This document shows, piece by piece, positions 36,557-49,688 of a stretch of 64,000 nt of DNA (position 1 is the stretch's first letter; each line of letters starts with the position of its first letter). The notes under the pieces were generated by a model, which was not told the origin of the DNA, did no database searches, and saw only the letters and a list, made by a program, of their open reading frames with translations. Source of the DNA: Paracyclopina nana (lineage: Eukaryota > Arthropoda > Copepoda > Cyclopoida > Cyclopettidae); the NCBI GenBank assembly GCA_019096065.1, contig JAGUCH010000001.1, positions 12,214,001 to 12,278,000 of the forward strand. The letters are read 5' to 3'. The translations under genes were made by a program, and so were the position numbers.

Positions 36557-39500
36557 ACACACCGTATTGCCAATCTGGTGGTGGAAAGAAAAAAGTTTTT
36601 GGCCATAAATTGCCCCAAGAAGTTCGCCCGTCGCCGTGGCAATTGACAAAATGGGAGAAGATATCTATGAGCATCAGCAGCACACCTTTTATCGGCATCC
36701 TTCTCTTGCATTCAAGTGGAGGAAATCCAATGAAAAAGCGTGAATTGCATGTTTTGAGGAGGAAAACTCGGGAAAATTAATTAGTGCTGTTAATCTCACT
36801 GTAGTCTAGGACGTGTAGCGCTAAGACTTTTGTAGTATGAGCCGCGACGGAAAAAGTGTGGCAGTAAAACTTTTGTGCAATAAGTGTCTCGATCCGGAGT
36901 TGGAAACTTGGTAGAGGAACAAATATTCTTAATGGCAGCAAAACCGAAATAAATTATGCTGATAGCCCACTCGAGCAAATCTCACTTACCTCTACTGATA
37001 GGAATCTGCACTAAAACCATTGGATGAACAGCAAGCATTGGTAAGATTTTTCACTAATATGAGTGAACCCGGATTTACGATGGTTGGCCTCACTTCCTCA
37101 CAAAAGTTCATCTAAAACCTCACATGTTGACATTGCTTCGATCAGCCTGCCTAATTGCAAACAGAATTTGATCAGCGGACTCAATTTAAAGATGAAGCAA
37201 TAACAAAACGGATCGAAAAAAGCTCCATCCCTCGAATCCTTTGCTGTACGCCTCCGTTACTCCAACCGTAAGAACAAATGGCACAACTCAGAATAGGCGA
37301 AGAATAAAATTCAACAAAATTCGATAACAAAGTGACATTTGGCTTCTAAATTGAAGAACGGCTATTCGATTGTGTACCCAAAAGAATGAAGTTCGGTAGT
37401 GCGGCGTCAGAAACTAAGACAATTCCTGAAGTAATGCCAATCTCGTATGCAATAAAGTCTTTATTTTTAATTCACCTCGTTTGATAAGAAGTGTGCGATG
37501 AAAACCTGTTTTCCAGGTCGACAAAATGCAAAAGTTACGATGAAAATAACTGATTCAGCTATCCTGATAATTCATTATTAAAGCCTTAAAGAAAGCGTCT
37601 CAGTGCGAATTTGTGGCAACGTAAACAAAGGCTGCCAAGATTTGCAGGATTCAAAGCAGAAAACGGAAAAAATGCATAATTAATCCAAAACTTGAGGCTG
37701 CATTTAAAAAAACATGATGAAATCGTGAGAATCGTCGCTTTGTGTCAATCTCTACGTATTCAGAACAAGGTAAGCCTATTTGCTGCAATCTTTGCAAAAG
37801 CTTCAAGGACAAGGAGCAGCAGAATTGTGCTATTTGCCTTGTCAACCCAAATCTGACCTCAATTTAAGTTAACCGCGTTCACAGATAGCAAAATTCATCT
37901 TGGCGCGCAGGTGCCTTTTTGACCTTGGCTCCTCCTCAGGGCCCCAATTAACATGTCGGTGTTATTACCCAGAATTTTTGTGCTTTGAGTGGCAGCCGTC
38001 TTCATTTTTAGCATCACAATTCATTATGAGCAGGTGCACACGGATGATGACCCTGTGGGGGTCTCTGCCTTCAGGCTTCTTACTTCTTTATCAGGTCACT
38101 TTGGAGTCCCGATGATGAACCATGAAGACATTGGCGTAAATCAAGCCTCATAAAACTGTATTTAGCTGCTGCCTTTGTTATCAATTACCAGTAGCTACCT
38201 TTTTTATCAGCCGGGGCCAATCCGAAGGCGAGAAGATTCGATTATGGAGCACGCGTTAATCACGATCAAATGATTCAAACCGTTTTTTACGCACTTTATA
38301 ATGCTGTCACTCGTGATTGTCTCCCATCCAGATGATGATGAAGCACGCGTCGGGCTCGAAAATAATTGCTGGTTTTTTGACAACTTTGATGAGAGCTGCC
38401 ATATGAATCAAGATTTACCTCAATTTGTCTCGTGGCCTCCTTCCCTTGGAGCAAATAAAAGTTTTTGCCTAATTCGCCTTTTTTCTCCTCAGCATAATAA
38501 TGAATGCTTTGTGGAGTTTAATTATCTCCTGGCCACTTTCCCCGAACTGCATTGGAATAGAATTGACTTCATCATCTTCCAGATCTTGTAATGCAGCTGT
38601 AGCAGTTTTTTGTCATCCCAAAAAGTGGCAGCAACAAAGACTGACCCCAGTAGCAATTATCTGGCACGCAATCCTTGACATTGAATCCGAGTCGACAATA
38701 AATCTTTGCACAAAGAAACACGTGTCTTTTAGCATCACCTGCTCAAAGTAGGTATGCTACTTGTACAATTGCCCGAGACCCCGGGGCTTTTGTTGCAGAC
38801 CTGTCATCAAATTGGGAGAAAAAAACCAAGATGGATTCGTTAATCAACGCGATACGTGCAGCTGCTGCATTTTGTGTCAATAAAGGCCCACCCACTGTCA
38901 AGAGATAGCATACTTTATTTCACCGCCGCAAATGACCAACTCTGCTGCCATCAGAATAACAAGGAGCCTTATCATCATCTCCCTCCTCGCTACAATTGCT
39001 CATTAATTCTTTGCACAGCAGCACCAGAGTGGCAGTTTTCTGTCCCAAAGGGTCTTTGTACTCCCCTGAAAAATACGCGTGCCATTTGAAATGGATTCGT
39101 TTTTGAGAGGCTTGAAATTATGCTGCTATCGGAATGCAATTTACAATTCATTTGCATAAAGATTGCAAGATCAATTTGTAAACGCATTTTTTTGTTGCCT
39201 TGAAATGCTGTTGCAATTTTAAAACCACCGCTCAGCGTGCTCGCGATCAATAATGTCCAATAATCTAAAGGGGACCATTAGGCTTTTTGCTTCATTACTG
39301 TGACGAGCATGATGATAATGGTCAGGATTGTTGTCACAAGACGAAACCGATCATTATTGGCTCAGATAAACACTTTGGGCAGCATATTGCTAATGGAGTT
39401 TTTGCATTTATAGCCCTTGCGTGATCACGTCAATGTTGCTGCAACTTTTTGTCACAATATAGCTCGCGCCCACTTTATGTAGTTCAATTCCGCGGAAATG

Positions 39501-42500
39501 CATCAAGAAAATCATTGTGACATAAAAAGACGAAGAAGAAAGTCAGCAAGGAACCAGACCGCAATTAAGAAAATCATTTCGTAGATCAGCCGGCTTCGCG
39601 AGGCAACAAAATAGCGCGTACTCCCCGCGAAAATAGCCAGGTTTTATGACATTCCCCAACTTTTTGTGCAGTCCAGCGCTACATACTAAAGAGTATATAT
39701 GCAGCGCTGAAACACAATAACTCGTTGGGTGGTGGAATGTGTCATTGTTTCGCAGTTCTACCTCATTTTACGGCCTCTTTTACCACCACAACCACCACTG
39801 AATTTATATCCTTATTTCTAGTGGTGCTCCTCTCAAGTTTGATAGAGCATGTGAAAAGGGAGACTTGACAAAGCATTAATTTCTTCAAGTTCTCATGATA
39901 CGTATACCAGGATACCAAATTGAGGAAGGGGGGAGCAAGGCGTGCATAGTACGAATATTGTTATTATTGTGCATGAAATTGCCTATGTACCAGCTTCATT
40001 TCACGAGTTGACTGAATCTCCATTAAAATCGGATGCCTCATCAAGTGGTATTTGCCGTGAATCACAAAGAAACGCGCGCGTCAACTTTAGCTTAACCTTT
40101 TGACAGGCAAATCAAGGCTAATTACTGGATGTTTTTGCCGTCGCTCGCTCGCGTCGTCTCTCACGTTTTTCTCAGCATTCGTCTCTTTGCGTGATGATGA
40201 CCTTTTGTTATTGTTGAGCTCTTGGTCGATTATTGTCGTAGTCATCGCTGCAGCATCATTCAAAATTGGATTTGAAATCATTTGAGCCTAATTATTACAT
40301 TGACAACATCCTGGATTGTCGTGCCACCACTTCCCGACGACCTACTATGGCTCAATGCTGCCGGCTAATAGCTGTCATGTCATGTCAGTGTTATCTGAAA
40401 ATCGGAATTATGGAAATTCTGCCAGCCCTTGGACTCGTGCCTAGGCTCCATTATGATTATCTGGTTTCCCGATCATCATCAGTTTTCAAAGTAGAGTCAC
40501 CCCTCAATGACCGAGAACAAGTCTCATTGTTGTTGCTGTTGAAATGGTTTTTGTTTGCACGCGACCTTGTTGTCCATATCAATTAAAGTTTGGCTTTTAA
40601 AATATATACGCGTTGTTGATGGCGAAAAAACGAGACGATCGGTCAACCGTGCCTTAGTAGCCCACTAGGGCTGCAAAAAAGGTGTTGTGGCCTCTACTGT
40701 GAAAAGTTTTTATTCCCAATTACAAAATAAAAGCAGCCTGGGTGGCGGATAAAAAATCCACCTTATTTGCCTCGAAGCCTTTTTGACGTCTTATCGCGTG
40801 TATATTGGTGAGGATGCCCCGTATAAAGAATGGGCATCAAAGGAGCAATTTTCCGAGCTTTTATGTAGATTTTCGAGCTTCATTCCATGATGTTGTACAT
40901 TTTCTAGTGTACTATGTTTAGAGGAGCCCTAGTGGTCGCGCGTCGGTCACCCTCCATCAACAACTGGGTAAATATAGTATGATATACTTATTTTTGACAA
41001 AGACCTGGGTGTTGCGACCAGGGCAGTGATTTGGGAAATGACACATCATCATCCCAGCTATTCGACCTTGAAGTGTTGCCACAATCTGGTCCTTTTAAAT
41101 TGACTTTCTACACGGCTCACTTGCTTTGATGGAGAGCCTCGAAAGTGGATACAGCAAGCTCCACCCTGAAATATGAATTATGGAATGCTGTGCCCAGTCC
41201 ATAAATTTAACGCAGTGCTCACACAAAAATGCACAAAGTAGCAGCAGTATAACAACGACGATCTGGCAGAATTCTTTTTTACTGCCTCGAAGTTGATGAA
41301 GCACACGACGAGCTAGAGTTTTCTGCTCAAATGAGGCAAGCAGACATAGCTAAAGCCTGAACATTTTATGCGTACACATAATATAGTACTCCAAGTGGCA
41401 TGCAATGACATTTGAACCTCACTAATATTGGAAAGAATCTGCACACTTTTGCTCCAATTTTTCTTGCATGCATACTATATAGGTATGGCATAGATAGAAG
41501 TAAAACCACCGCACTCACATCCATTCCTAGCTCGTTTTTAAAGGCAGCTGGCCCAAATGGTTGATAGCCACGCGGCCTCGTTTAACCGTCATAAACTTCA
41601 CCCCATTCCTGAAAAATGTTATAGTTCCACGGCCGAAATGCATCGCTTTGATTGTTTTCAGCGTGGCTGGCCACGTTTTTATGAATACGCCCTTCATCAC
41701 TCATCTCCCAATTAGGTGTCTTAAATGCAATGTGACCCCATCTCCTGGGGTTGCTTGGTTTGTACCATATTACACCTTTCTCAGTCGTAAAACTTTTCAA
41801 ATTGATGGAAAAAATGCACGCTACGATGCGAGACCGAACCATTTTTCAGGCAACTGAAAATGCTCTTTTTCAAGAAAAATGATCCACTTTCCTGCATGAG
41901 AATCAATCAAGCGATTGTATGACAAAACCTGTCGTTATAATTAAGTGCATGTGCATAAGTAGGTTCATTTCCTCGCTCAATCAGGCTTTGTTTCCACACC
42001 AGGATATTCCTTTGACGGATTATGACGAAGCAAACAATTTTCACCCATCCTGCTTTCTTCTGAGCCCAACGCACGCGTTGTTTTATTAATGATAATTCGC
42101 TGCTCTCTTTGTAACCACACATGTACGGCAATCAAAATTGCTTCTATTCTGGTCCTGCAAGAAATGATTTTACTTCGAAGGGCAATTTCTTTTTTTTTGC
42201 TTGACATTACAAGTCTTCTTTTTTGAAGCACAAAATATAGAATTGAAATATATAGTACTATTCTTCGTTACCCAGGCGGCCGCTCTTGTCAGATACACGA
42301 AATAAATCAGGGAGAGATATCCAGCATTTGAATTTCAGCGTTATGTATGGGATAATGGAGCATGGAGCTGGTCATGAAATCAGTTTCTTGAGCCCTTCGG
42401 TCGGACAGAATGAATTCGTCACTGTCCAACAACCGCGTTATGAACTAGTACATTACTATCCAATTTTCAAACTCGACCACCAAACTCTCGTGTTTGAGCT

Positions 42501-45500
42501 CATTTGGAATTAAAGCCTGGCAATAATCGAGCCGGACAAGATTTCTAAGAGGTGAAAAGGTCCCCCGACATCCTGTGATTGGAAAAAGTGAGGCCATTTA
42601 AAATAAAGGGTGAGCCTGAAATTAGTTGTCGCAGCCAAATGAGAAATTACCCCACTTTCTCAAAAATATTAGGAATGCCGATACAGAGACTCACCTAATG
42701 GCGGCCACACACGGAGATCAAATCAGGAGCGAGCTCGCCACATAGCTAAAATGTCCATAGACTTCATTTTTAATGAGTCATTACTTTGACATTTTTACGT
42801 GTAAATACATAGTGTATTCGTACTCCATTCAGTAAGTTGTATCACAATTAATGCAAAATCATTGACAAAAATGATGGCACTTATTTATAGCCATCCATGC
42901 GCGATGCATTTACGCAATTAGTAGTGCTTGAAATGCATAAATTATGCTTTTTTATGTGCCATTTAATGAAAAGAGCTCCTCGTGATGGATTTGTATAGCA
43001 AGTGGTTGGCTTTGTAATTTTCCACCGCGCTGCTGAGGAATTTTTTTTGGATAATTGTCAAAGCAAGTTGGTCAAATGATGGGAAACAAGGTGTGGTGCA
43101 TTCTCATCAAAAGGCAGCTGAATGCACATTGCGACCATTAAGGAAAAAGTGACAACTCGAGTAATTAATGACGTGAGAATTATTTTTCGACAATTACCTT
43201 GCTTCTTAATGAATCATCAAGAATTAAGCCAAGGCTTTTTTGCGATGTGCAAAAAAGCTAAATAAAGTATGATCGATGGTGACTTGTCGTGTCCACACGG
43301 GCTGTTGCTTCGTAGCAGAGTAGCTCTCGGCTTATTATCTCCATTTCATCCGTCATTTCCCTTGTATTTTGGTCGTTTGTCTTTTGCTCTGCTCGTTTTT
43401 GCACAACTTTGTTAACTCACTGTCCTCCCCTATCTCCACCTCTTTTTCACTTCCCATCTAAGACAAATTAGAGTATAGGTACACACACTTTTTTTCATGC
43501 TGCTTGATCCTCAAGCGAGGTCCCAAAATAGTGTGGAAATTGCCATTATTTGGCAAAATGAGTCTGGTGGCTTTGTGATAATTGTTGGTCAAGTTGAGTT
43601 CGTGCTGCAGCACAATTAAGAGGGCTCCTTAAGCTTTTTGTCCCCCTTTGTAGCAGGAGTAAAACGTTGACAGCTCGCTGCTAATTTCTTGCTACAAAGC
43701 TGAGAAGATCAGCAGCAGCAGCAGCAGCAACAGCAGCAGGGCAAACAAAGTTTAATTGTTCTTCTCAGAGCTCGAGCAATGATTTTTTACCCTAAACACC
43801 ATAATCAGTTGGTCTGCAGTCAACCGTGGAGAATAAAAACGAGGTGTATCACTCGAGTGCACAACATGGCCAGCATCAACCTGAGGTCACAAAAAATTGT
43901 CACTTTTCGACTCCGCAATTATGGTCGCGACTCCTCAGTTTGGCCATTTAAAAAAGGTGGAAACCAATCATCTTCATGGAAGGCTAATTACACCTGGTCG
44001 AGAAAAAAAGCATCCCTGCTGTTTTCTTTGTTGTGTCCAAAATTCACTGCCTTTTGCTTTGATTGGAGCCATAGGCCACACGCTAATTTGCTCGATAAAA
44101 AAGCGAGCTTGGTGAAATGAGGTTCTCAAGCTTTTTTTGCCACTTATTCGCTACACTTTTGATGATGAAAATTTTTGTGTTCCTCTTTGTTTGCCAATGA
44201 TGTGGTCTCGCATTAGTCATCATTACTATGGAAGGAAAAACAAGCATGCAAATACTACTGGTGCTGCTACTGCTACATCCCCGTTGACCGTTTTTGCCGC
44301 CTATAGCATATCTCGTGAGTTCGTTGAAGGCCTTTTTGCGACAATAAACTCGTGGATCCCGTTGGACTGATGTGGCAAACAAAGCAAAGTAAGGGTCGCT
44401 GCTAAATGACGATATTAATAATAGCAATAATTGGCACCTGCATTTTCAATCACGTTGCACCGATCTGTTTCTGTGCAAATCTTATATTTATGGATTGACA
44501 GGGCCTGGCACGACTCATGCAAGTTCGAAAAGGGGCTATCAAATAGAATATAATTCTTCAGAGAAAAAATTCTCCGCAAAAAACATAGAATTCCTAAAGG
44601 TTACTCATGTTAGTCAAAGTAGTATTTCTTTTTCATCGTTTGGTTTTTCAAAATATGTTGCAACTGAAATGAATCAGCATTTATTATTCAATCAAAATGG
44701 CTCTTAATTACTGCAATTCAAATTAAAATAAAGCTTGGAAGCAGATGAGAGCCAGTTCTTTTTTTAAAGCTGGATGAGACAAATGAGTCCCGCTGAATGA
44801 TGTGCTCGTTATGATCGACAAAGAGCGAGTGCTGTTAACTTGGCGGGATTCTAAAAGCACAAGTGTGTTTTAGGATGCAATTCGTGGTCGGCGGGGTAAA
44901 AAATGCAACAACTCCAAGGTCAATTGTGTTGTTACGCACCAACGAGCATTCTGGAGTAGTAGTCAACGTCATTATTGCACTCATATTTTGCAAAACAATC
45001 TTGTTGCATCAAAACCACAATAAGCTCGTGCCAAAATTGCATGCTTTTTTATACGCGCTTTTCCCACCGGAGATGCTGCGAGCAGGCCAAGCCTTTGTCA
45101 ATTGTCATGCAAGGAAATAGTGTCCTAAAATGAAATGAAAACCATTTTTGGTCTTTCTGTCAGATTAATCATCCCTAATCCAAAATTTCATTATCATCCG
45201 TATTCGGTGTAGATATCATGCGGCTTTCACGCTTTCTACATCCGTCACAAAAAATGAGAGCATCATTTGTAATCATCGTGATTTTAACTCTGTTGTTGGG
45301 GGGTAAAGAAAAAAGCTCGTAACCTTTAGCCATTTAAAAAGCTGCTCATCGTCTCTCTCTCTCTGGCTGCAGTGAGTGCAAAAAAGCTTTTCATTGCAGA
45401 AAAAAGCACCTGTGCCTTGCGTTTTGCGTACTCACATCATGATGGTGGTAGTTCATGTTGTTGCTGACCTTGACCAACGTTGCACATGCATCAAGTGTGA

Positions 45501-47900
45501 CCTTGAAAGCAGGCCTTTTTTGTGTGCGCGAGATGCAACAAAGCCACATCAGACATTGACTGCAGACAGCTTTAGCAGTCGTTAACGGCTTGAAAGGATT
45601 GCCATTAGCAGCCGGCTGAAAATGGAGGCTTTCACATTCGTCCCATCGAAGCATACCGTTACTGATGATTACAGTTATAAATATAGCAGAGTTAGTTCGA
45701 GTGGGTGAACGAGTTTTCAAGAATAAATTAGTCATGACTTGCTCGCTCAAGAAAAAAAAAATAGGTGGTGATGCAGTTTTTGCCACTGAATGGTAAGACG
45801 AAGGGTTTTCAAGGCCATTGGGTGCCATTGTCCAGTCACTTCTGCTTGCTTTGCTTGCGTGAGGTGCAAATGCAAGATGCAACTAAAGCGTGTGAGTGAG
45901 GAGCAAAGATAAGGCCTACAATTAATGCTTGAATCGTCTGAATGTAGGAGTTAAAGCTGAAAAAATGAATGCTGCTGCTTCGCCGCGTGACATTTATGTG
46001 GAATAAAAATATACTATTGATGACGTTCGTATCTTTTCTGCTCATGAAGGATCTTTCGATAGTTGCGTCGTAGCTTGCGAAAAAAGAGACGCGAGCTACT
46101 TCGTTGCTAACTGACGCATCCTACCTATTAATGAGTGTCAATGCGAAAAAGCTTTATGCCTCTTTGTTGCGCAAAGTAAAAAAAAGTGAGCCAAAAAATG
46201 GCTTCGCTCCACAATATCCCATCTTTTTTATGGTTAACCAGAAATCTTTGAAAATGCAACAATTTGTGTTCTTGGCAATGTGCGAACATAAAAAGTGCCA
46301 CCTATAGGGTGATGCCTCCAAAGTGGCCGTTTTTTTCAAGACTGGTTGTTATCATCCGCGAGATGTTGCATTTCAGATATCACACACAGCACGGGGCATC
46401 TAAAATGCAAATGCCAGGGGTCATCTTGGCAGAATTTTTCCAATTTGGAAATTGCAATAATTCCATGGTATCAAGCCAGTTTTTATTCACCCACTGCTTC
46501 ACAGAAGAAGAACATCCAAATTCAAATGTCAATGTTAGGGGGCATTTGAATTTGATGGCGCGATATCAAAGCAGCCAATCTAGATTTCTCACGTACTTGC
46601 ATCTATTTGATGATGATGATCTCTGAGCCTCCCTTTAATCCCATAGGGATGGGTTTGACACAATCTCAGAGCCAGTGGAAATGGAGTGCCACGTAAAATA
46701 TGGCACATGCACTACTACCAAGTTAAATGCAAAGCATTCGGCCATCTTTTCTGTTGTCTTTGCAGCTGATATGCTTAAACCTCAACATAGGCATGGGGTT
46801 TTTTCAGAGCCAACTTTATAACCGGATTACGACGACTCCAGTTGCAGAGGAAACGAGTTGAATTTTAATCGAATCGTAGCACTCCCTTGAGAGTTAGTAT
46901 GAGAAAGTCTCACGGTGATTAGATGTCTCATGCAGACTGGCTATATAGCACCTTCTCCAGCTATACAGCAGCTGTTCGTGCTCATCACGATGATGCTACT
47001 ATCTGTATTCGAGAAATGAACAGCGCGTACTTCATTAACTTGATGTTTGTTTCTTCTTCCCCCAATTTTCTCCTTTGAATTCTGGATGTTGCCTATTACG
47101 AGCTAATCCCTGTCATCATCAGGCTTGGTAGGAAACAAAGAAAATCAAGCCTTTCTTCTCTGCTTCTACTTCAGGGGGTAAAACAAGACATGCTTGAAAA
47201 AATGCAAGGTATGGCTCTCGAGTCTCTTGTAACACTTGTGATATGCTGCGGGAAAAAAGAAGCAGTAGGGTCAATTATAGGCTTTGCAGGTCGTAAATTG
47301 CCGAGTTGTAGCAGGTAAGTTTTTCATGGCAGAAAATAAATGTCACATGTGCGTGCATGATGAACATGTTAAACGCATGTCTATGGCATTCAGGTGTCAC
47401 ATACTTGTTGGGCACTATTTTTCAAACACTCCAAAGTTTGCTGGGGTGGAATCACACAAAATGTGCTGCCTTTAAAAATAGCTCCTGCGCCGCTCTTGAC
47501 GATAGTCAAATTGCCTTACTTGATTTCAAAAAGTCGTATGGGAGGCAACAACTTTTTCACTAAAATTGAACCCATTGCAATGCATTGCAATGCATTGTTT
47601 AGCGGGCAATATTTGAAATTTAAAATTGAGTGTAGCTCCCTCTATAACGTTTCTTCTGAACTAACGACAGGAAAGCCGAAAGGCAGCCATTGTTGGCAAA
47701 TGGCCAGCGACTGCCGAACCAGCCGAATGATTTGGCGAAATTATTGACCCTAGTTTAAGCTAACTATTTTCAGGCAAATAAACGGGCATTCACACATGCA
47801 TTGACGATATTGATGATCGACTATTTCCTCAAAATTAACCAAATTCAATTTGTTCGTTTATTACAACAAAGGAAAAACACAAGTAATCAGGCATTCATAT
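36557..47900. other. gene-poor region, nothing supported
   Basis: About 11 kb of AT-rich sequence with simple-sequence words, including (CAG)n at 43710-43739 and a small inverted repeat built on CAGCGCT/AGCGCTG at 39674-39709. The longest frames (163 codons at 45391-45882 minus, 120 at 46264-46626 plus) have no recognisable domains, unlikely composition and no splice partners, so I do not call genes. Confidence 0.5.
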
Positions 47901-47929
47901 GGAAATCTGTTGAAACAGCGTCATTGAAA

Positions 47930-48183
47930 GACGGATCGAGGCTAATATTCGGTCCGGCAAAAAGCGCTCGGACGCCACCGGCATTCAAAGCATTGAAAAT
48001 TGTTTACATCTTGTAAGTTGCTGAACCATTTCTTGCCGAGTTTATGCTCCATCCCAAGTGTGCAAAAGTGCAAAAGCCCATCGTCCGTGGGCTCGTACAC
48101 CTTGTGCATCGCTCGAAAGCTGAATTTGAACTAAATCTTCGCTTGTTGCAGAATCAGGTCTTCCCAGCATCCAATTGCACGCT
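47930..48183 (+). promoter_or_regulatory. probable 5' UTR and leader intron of the squid-like gene
   Basis: A good splice acceptor (GCTTGTTGCAG, exon resuming at 48152) lies 32 nt before the start codon. A strong donor, CTT|GTAAGT, begins at 48013, which would define a leader intron of about 139 nt and a non-coding first exon ending at 48012. An alternative donor, GCAG|GTAAGT, lies at 47314. The transcription start is not resolved. Confidence 0.35.
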
Positions 48184-49073
48184 ATGGCCGACGACAGCAC
48201 AAACGGAAACATGGACACCTCGATGGGTGGCGGCGGCATGAACGAGGACGACCGCAAGCTGTTCGCCGGTGGCCTCGCTCAGGAGGCCACTGAAAAGGAC
48301 ATTACTGACTACTTTTCCACGTTCGGTGAAGTGAGCTCCGTCAACCTGAAGATGGACCAAATGACAGGCCGGTCTCGTGGCTTTGCCTTTGTTGTATTTA
48401 AAGAAGTGGACACCTTGACCGCTGTGCTGACAAAAGACCACGTGATCAAGGGCAAGAAAGTGGCCGTAAAGAAGGCCGCGTCCAAGCAGGGCAAGATCTA
48501 CGTGGGCAAGTTCAAGGACTCGGCCATCTCCGAGGACCAAATTCGCGAGCACTTCTCGCAGTACGGCAACGTCGTCGAAATCCAGAGGCCAGTGGACAGG
48601 AGCAAGAACAGTGAGCCCAAAAACTTCTGCTTCGTCACCTTTGACAAGGAGGAAACGGCGAACTCGTTGCTCAAGAAGGGAACACTCACCATCAACGGCC
48701 AGGAGGTCGAGATCAAAAAGGTCACCGTCAAGCCTGACGCTGGCATGATGATGCGCGGAGGCATGCGCGGCGGCATGCGTGGAGGCCGCGGAGCCGGAGG
48801 CTGGATGGGCGGCTATGACGGCGGCTGGGGCTACGGCGGCTGGGGAGGATACGACGGGTAATTTCGACGAAACCTTTTAAAATTCTTCAATTAAAACTCT
48901 TACATAGGCCCCCTGGACCCTGGGGAGGCTACGGCGGCGGATACGGAGCTGGCTGGGGCAGTGGCGGTGGATGGGGTGGAGATGCTTACGGAGGCGGCGG
49001 TAAGATGGCTGGTGGTGGCGGTGGTAGCTTCCGAGGCCGTGGTGGCCGAGGAGGCCGCTCTGCCCCTTATTAG
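48184..49073 (+). CDS. sqd: squid-like hnRNP A/B-type RNA-binding protein
   Basis: Predicted join is 48184-48857 and 48908-49073, giving 279 residues; the 50-nt intron splits a Gly codon. Two RRMs are plain. RRM1 (about 23-95) has RNP2 KLFAGGL and RNP1 GRSRGFAFVVF. RRM2 (about 103-178) has RNP2 KIYVGKF and RNP1 KNFCFVTF. The tail is Gly/Trp/Tyr/Arg-rich with RGG-type repeats and ends SAPY. Two RRMs plus a Gly-rich tail is the architecture of hnRNP A/B/D proteins, and the order and linker resemble Drosophila Squid (Hrp40). Family knowledge: a nuclear-cytoplasmic pre-mRNA/mRNA binding protein acting in splicing, export and mRNA localisation. The second residue of RRM1's RNP2 triplet is AGG where VGG is usual. 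Retention of the intron puts TAA directly after a Gly codon and removes most of the RGG tail. Orthology to sqd rather than another hnRNP A/B member is likely but unproven. Confidence 0.88.
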
Positions 49074-49688
49074 AATAGATGCCAGTTGTACTATTGCTAC
49101 CAAGAAACCCGATGTTTTATACAAAACGATCGTTGCGGCTCCCCATGGTATTACACTACTATTATACAACAATTGCTACTTCGACTACTATAATAGCCCT
49201 TGCATTGACATTCTCGTCGTCATCGTCGTCAACGTCTGTCTGTCTCGACCAAAAGATGAACGTTTTGCTTGAATTTGACTTACCCAAAAGTTTGCAAGGA
49301 TGATTTTTCTTCATTACAGCAGCAGCATACTCATGATTATTGTAATAATTTATGTTGTCAGTAACAGTTACTACTACTACTGAAGCAGCTGGATTTACTA
49401 CCACGCACACAGCAGTTTAGATTGAAAAGAAGAAGTAGTGGTAAAATTTGCAGCAACAACAACTACAATCTCACTTTGTTCTTGCTTTGTTTTCTCTTTC
49501 TGCTACTACCACGTACATGCAACAAAATGTTCAATAAATTCAATGCTTTGTAGTAAACCTTCTCTTGTTGGCAATTTAACTTTATTTATTCTGAATAACA
49601 ACTTTTTCACTTGGTACCTGAGAGACACACAAAATCACAAACGAGAGATCGAGATCGGACGGACTAAACTGAATAAACAGTCAACTCA
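49074..49688. other. convergent 3' UTRs of the squid-like and BTB-ZF genes
   Basis: Between the two stop codons lie plus-strand AATAAA signals at 49533-49538 and 49672-49677, and minus-strand signals at 49581-49590. If the distal plus-strand signal is used, the two transcripts overlap in their 3' ends. No other feature is seen. Confidence 0.5.

Noticed and set aside
45391-45882. 163-codon minus-strand frame
   Set aside because: No domain, unlikely composition, no splice context and no neighbouring exons.
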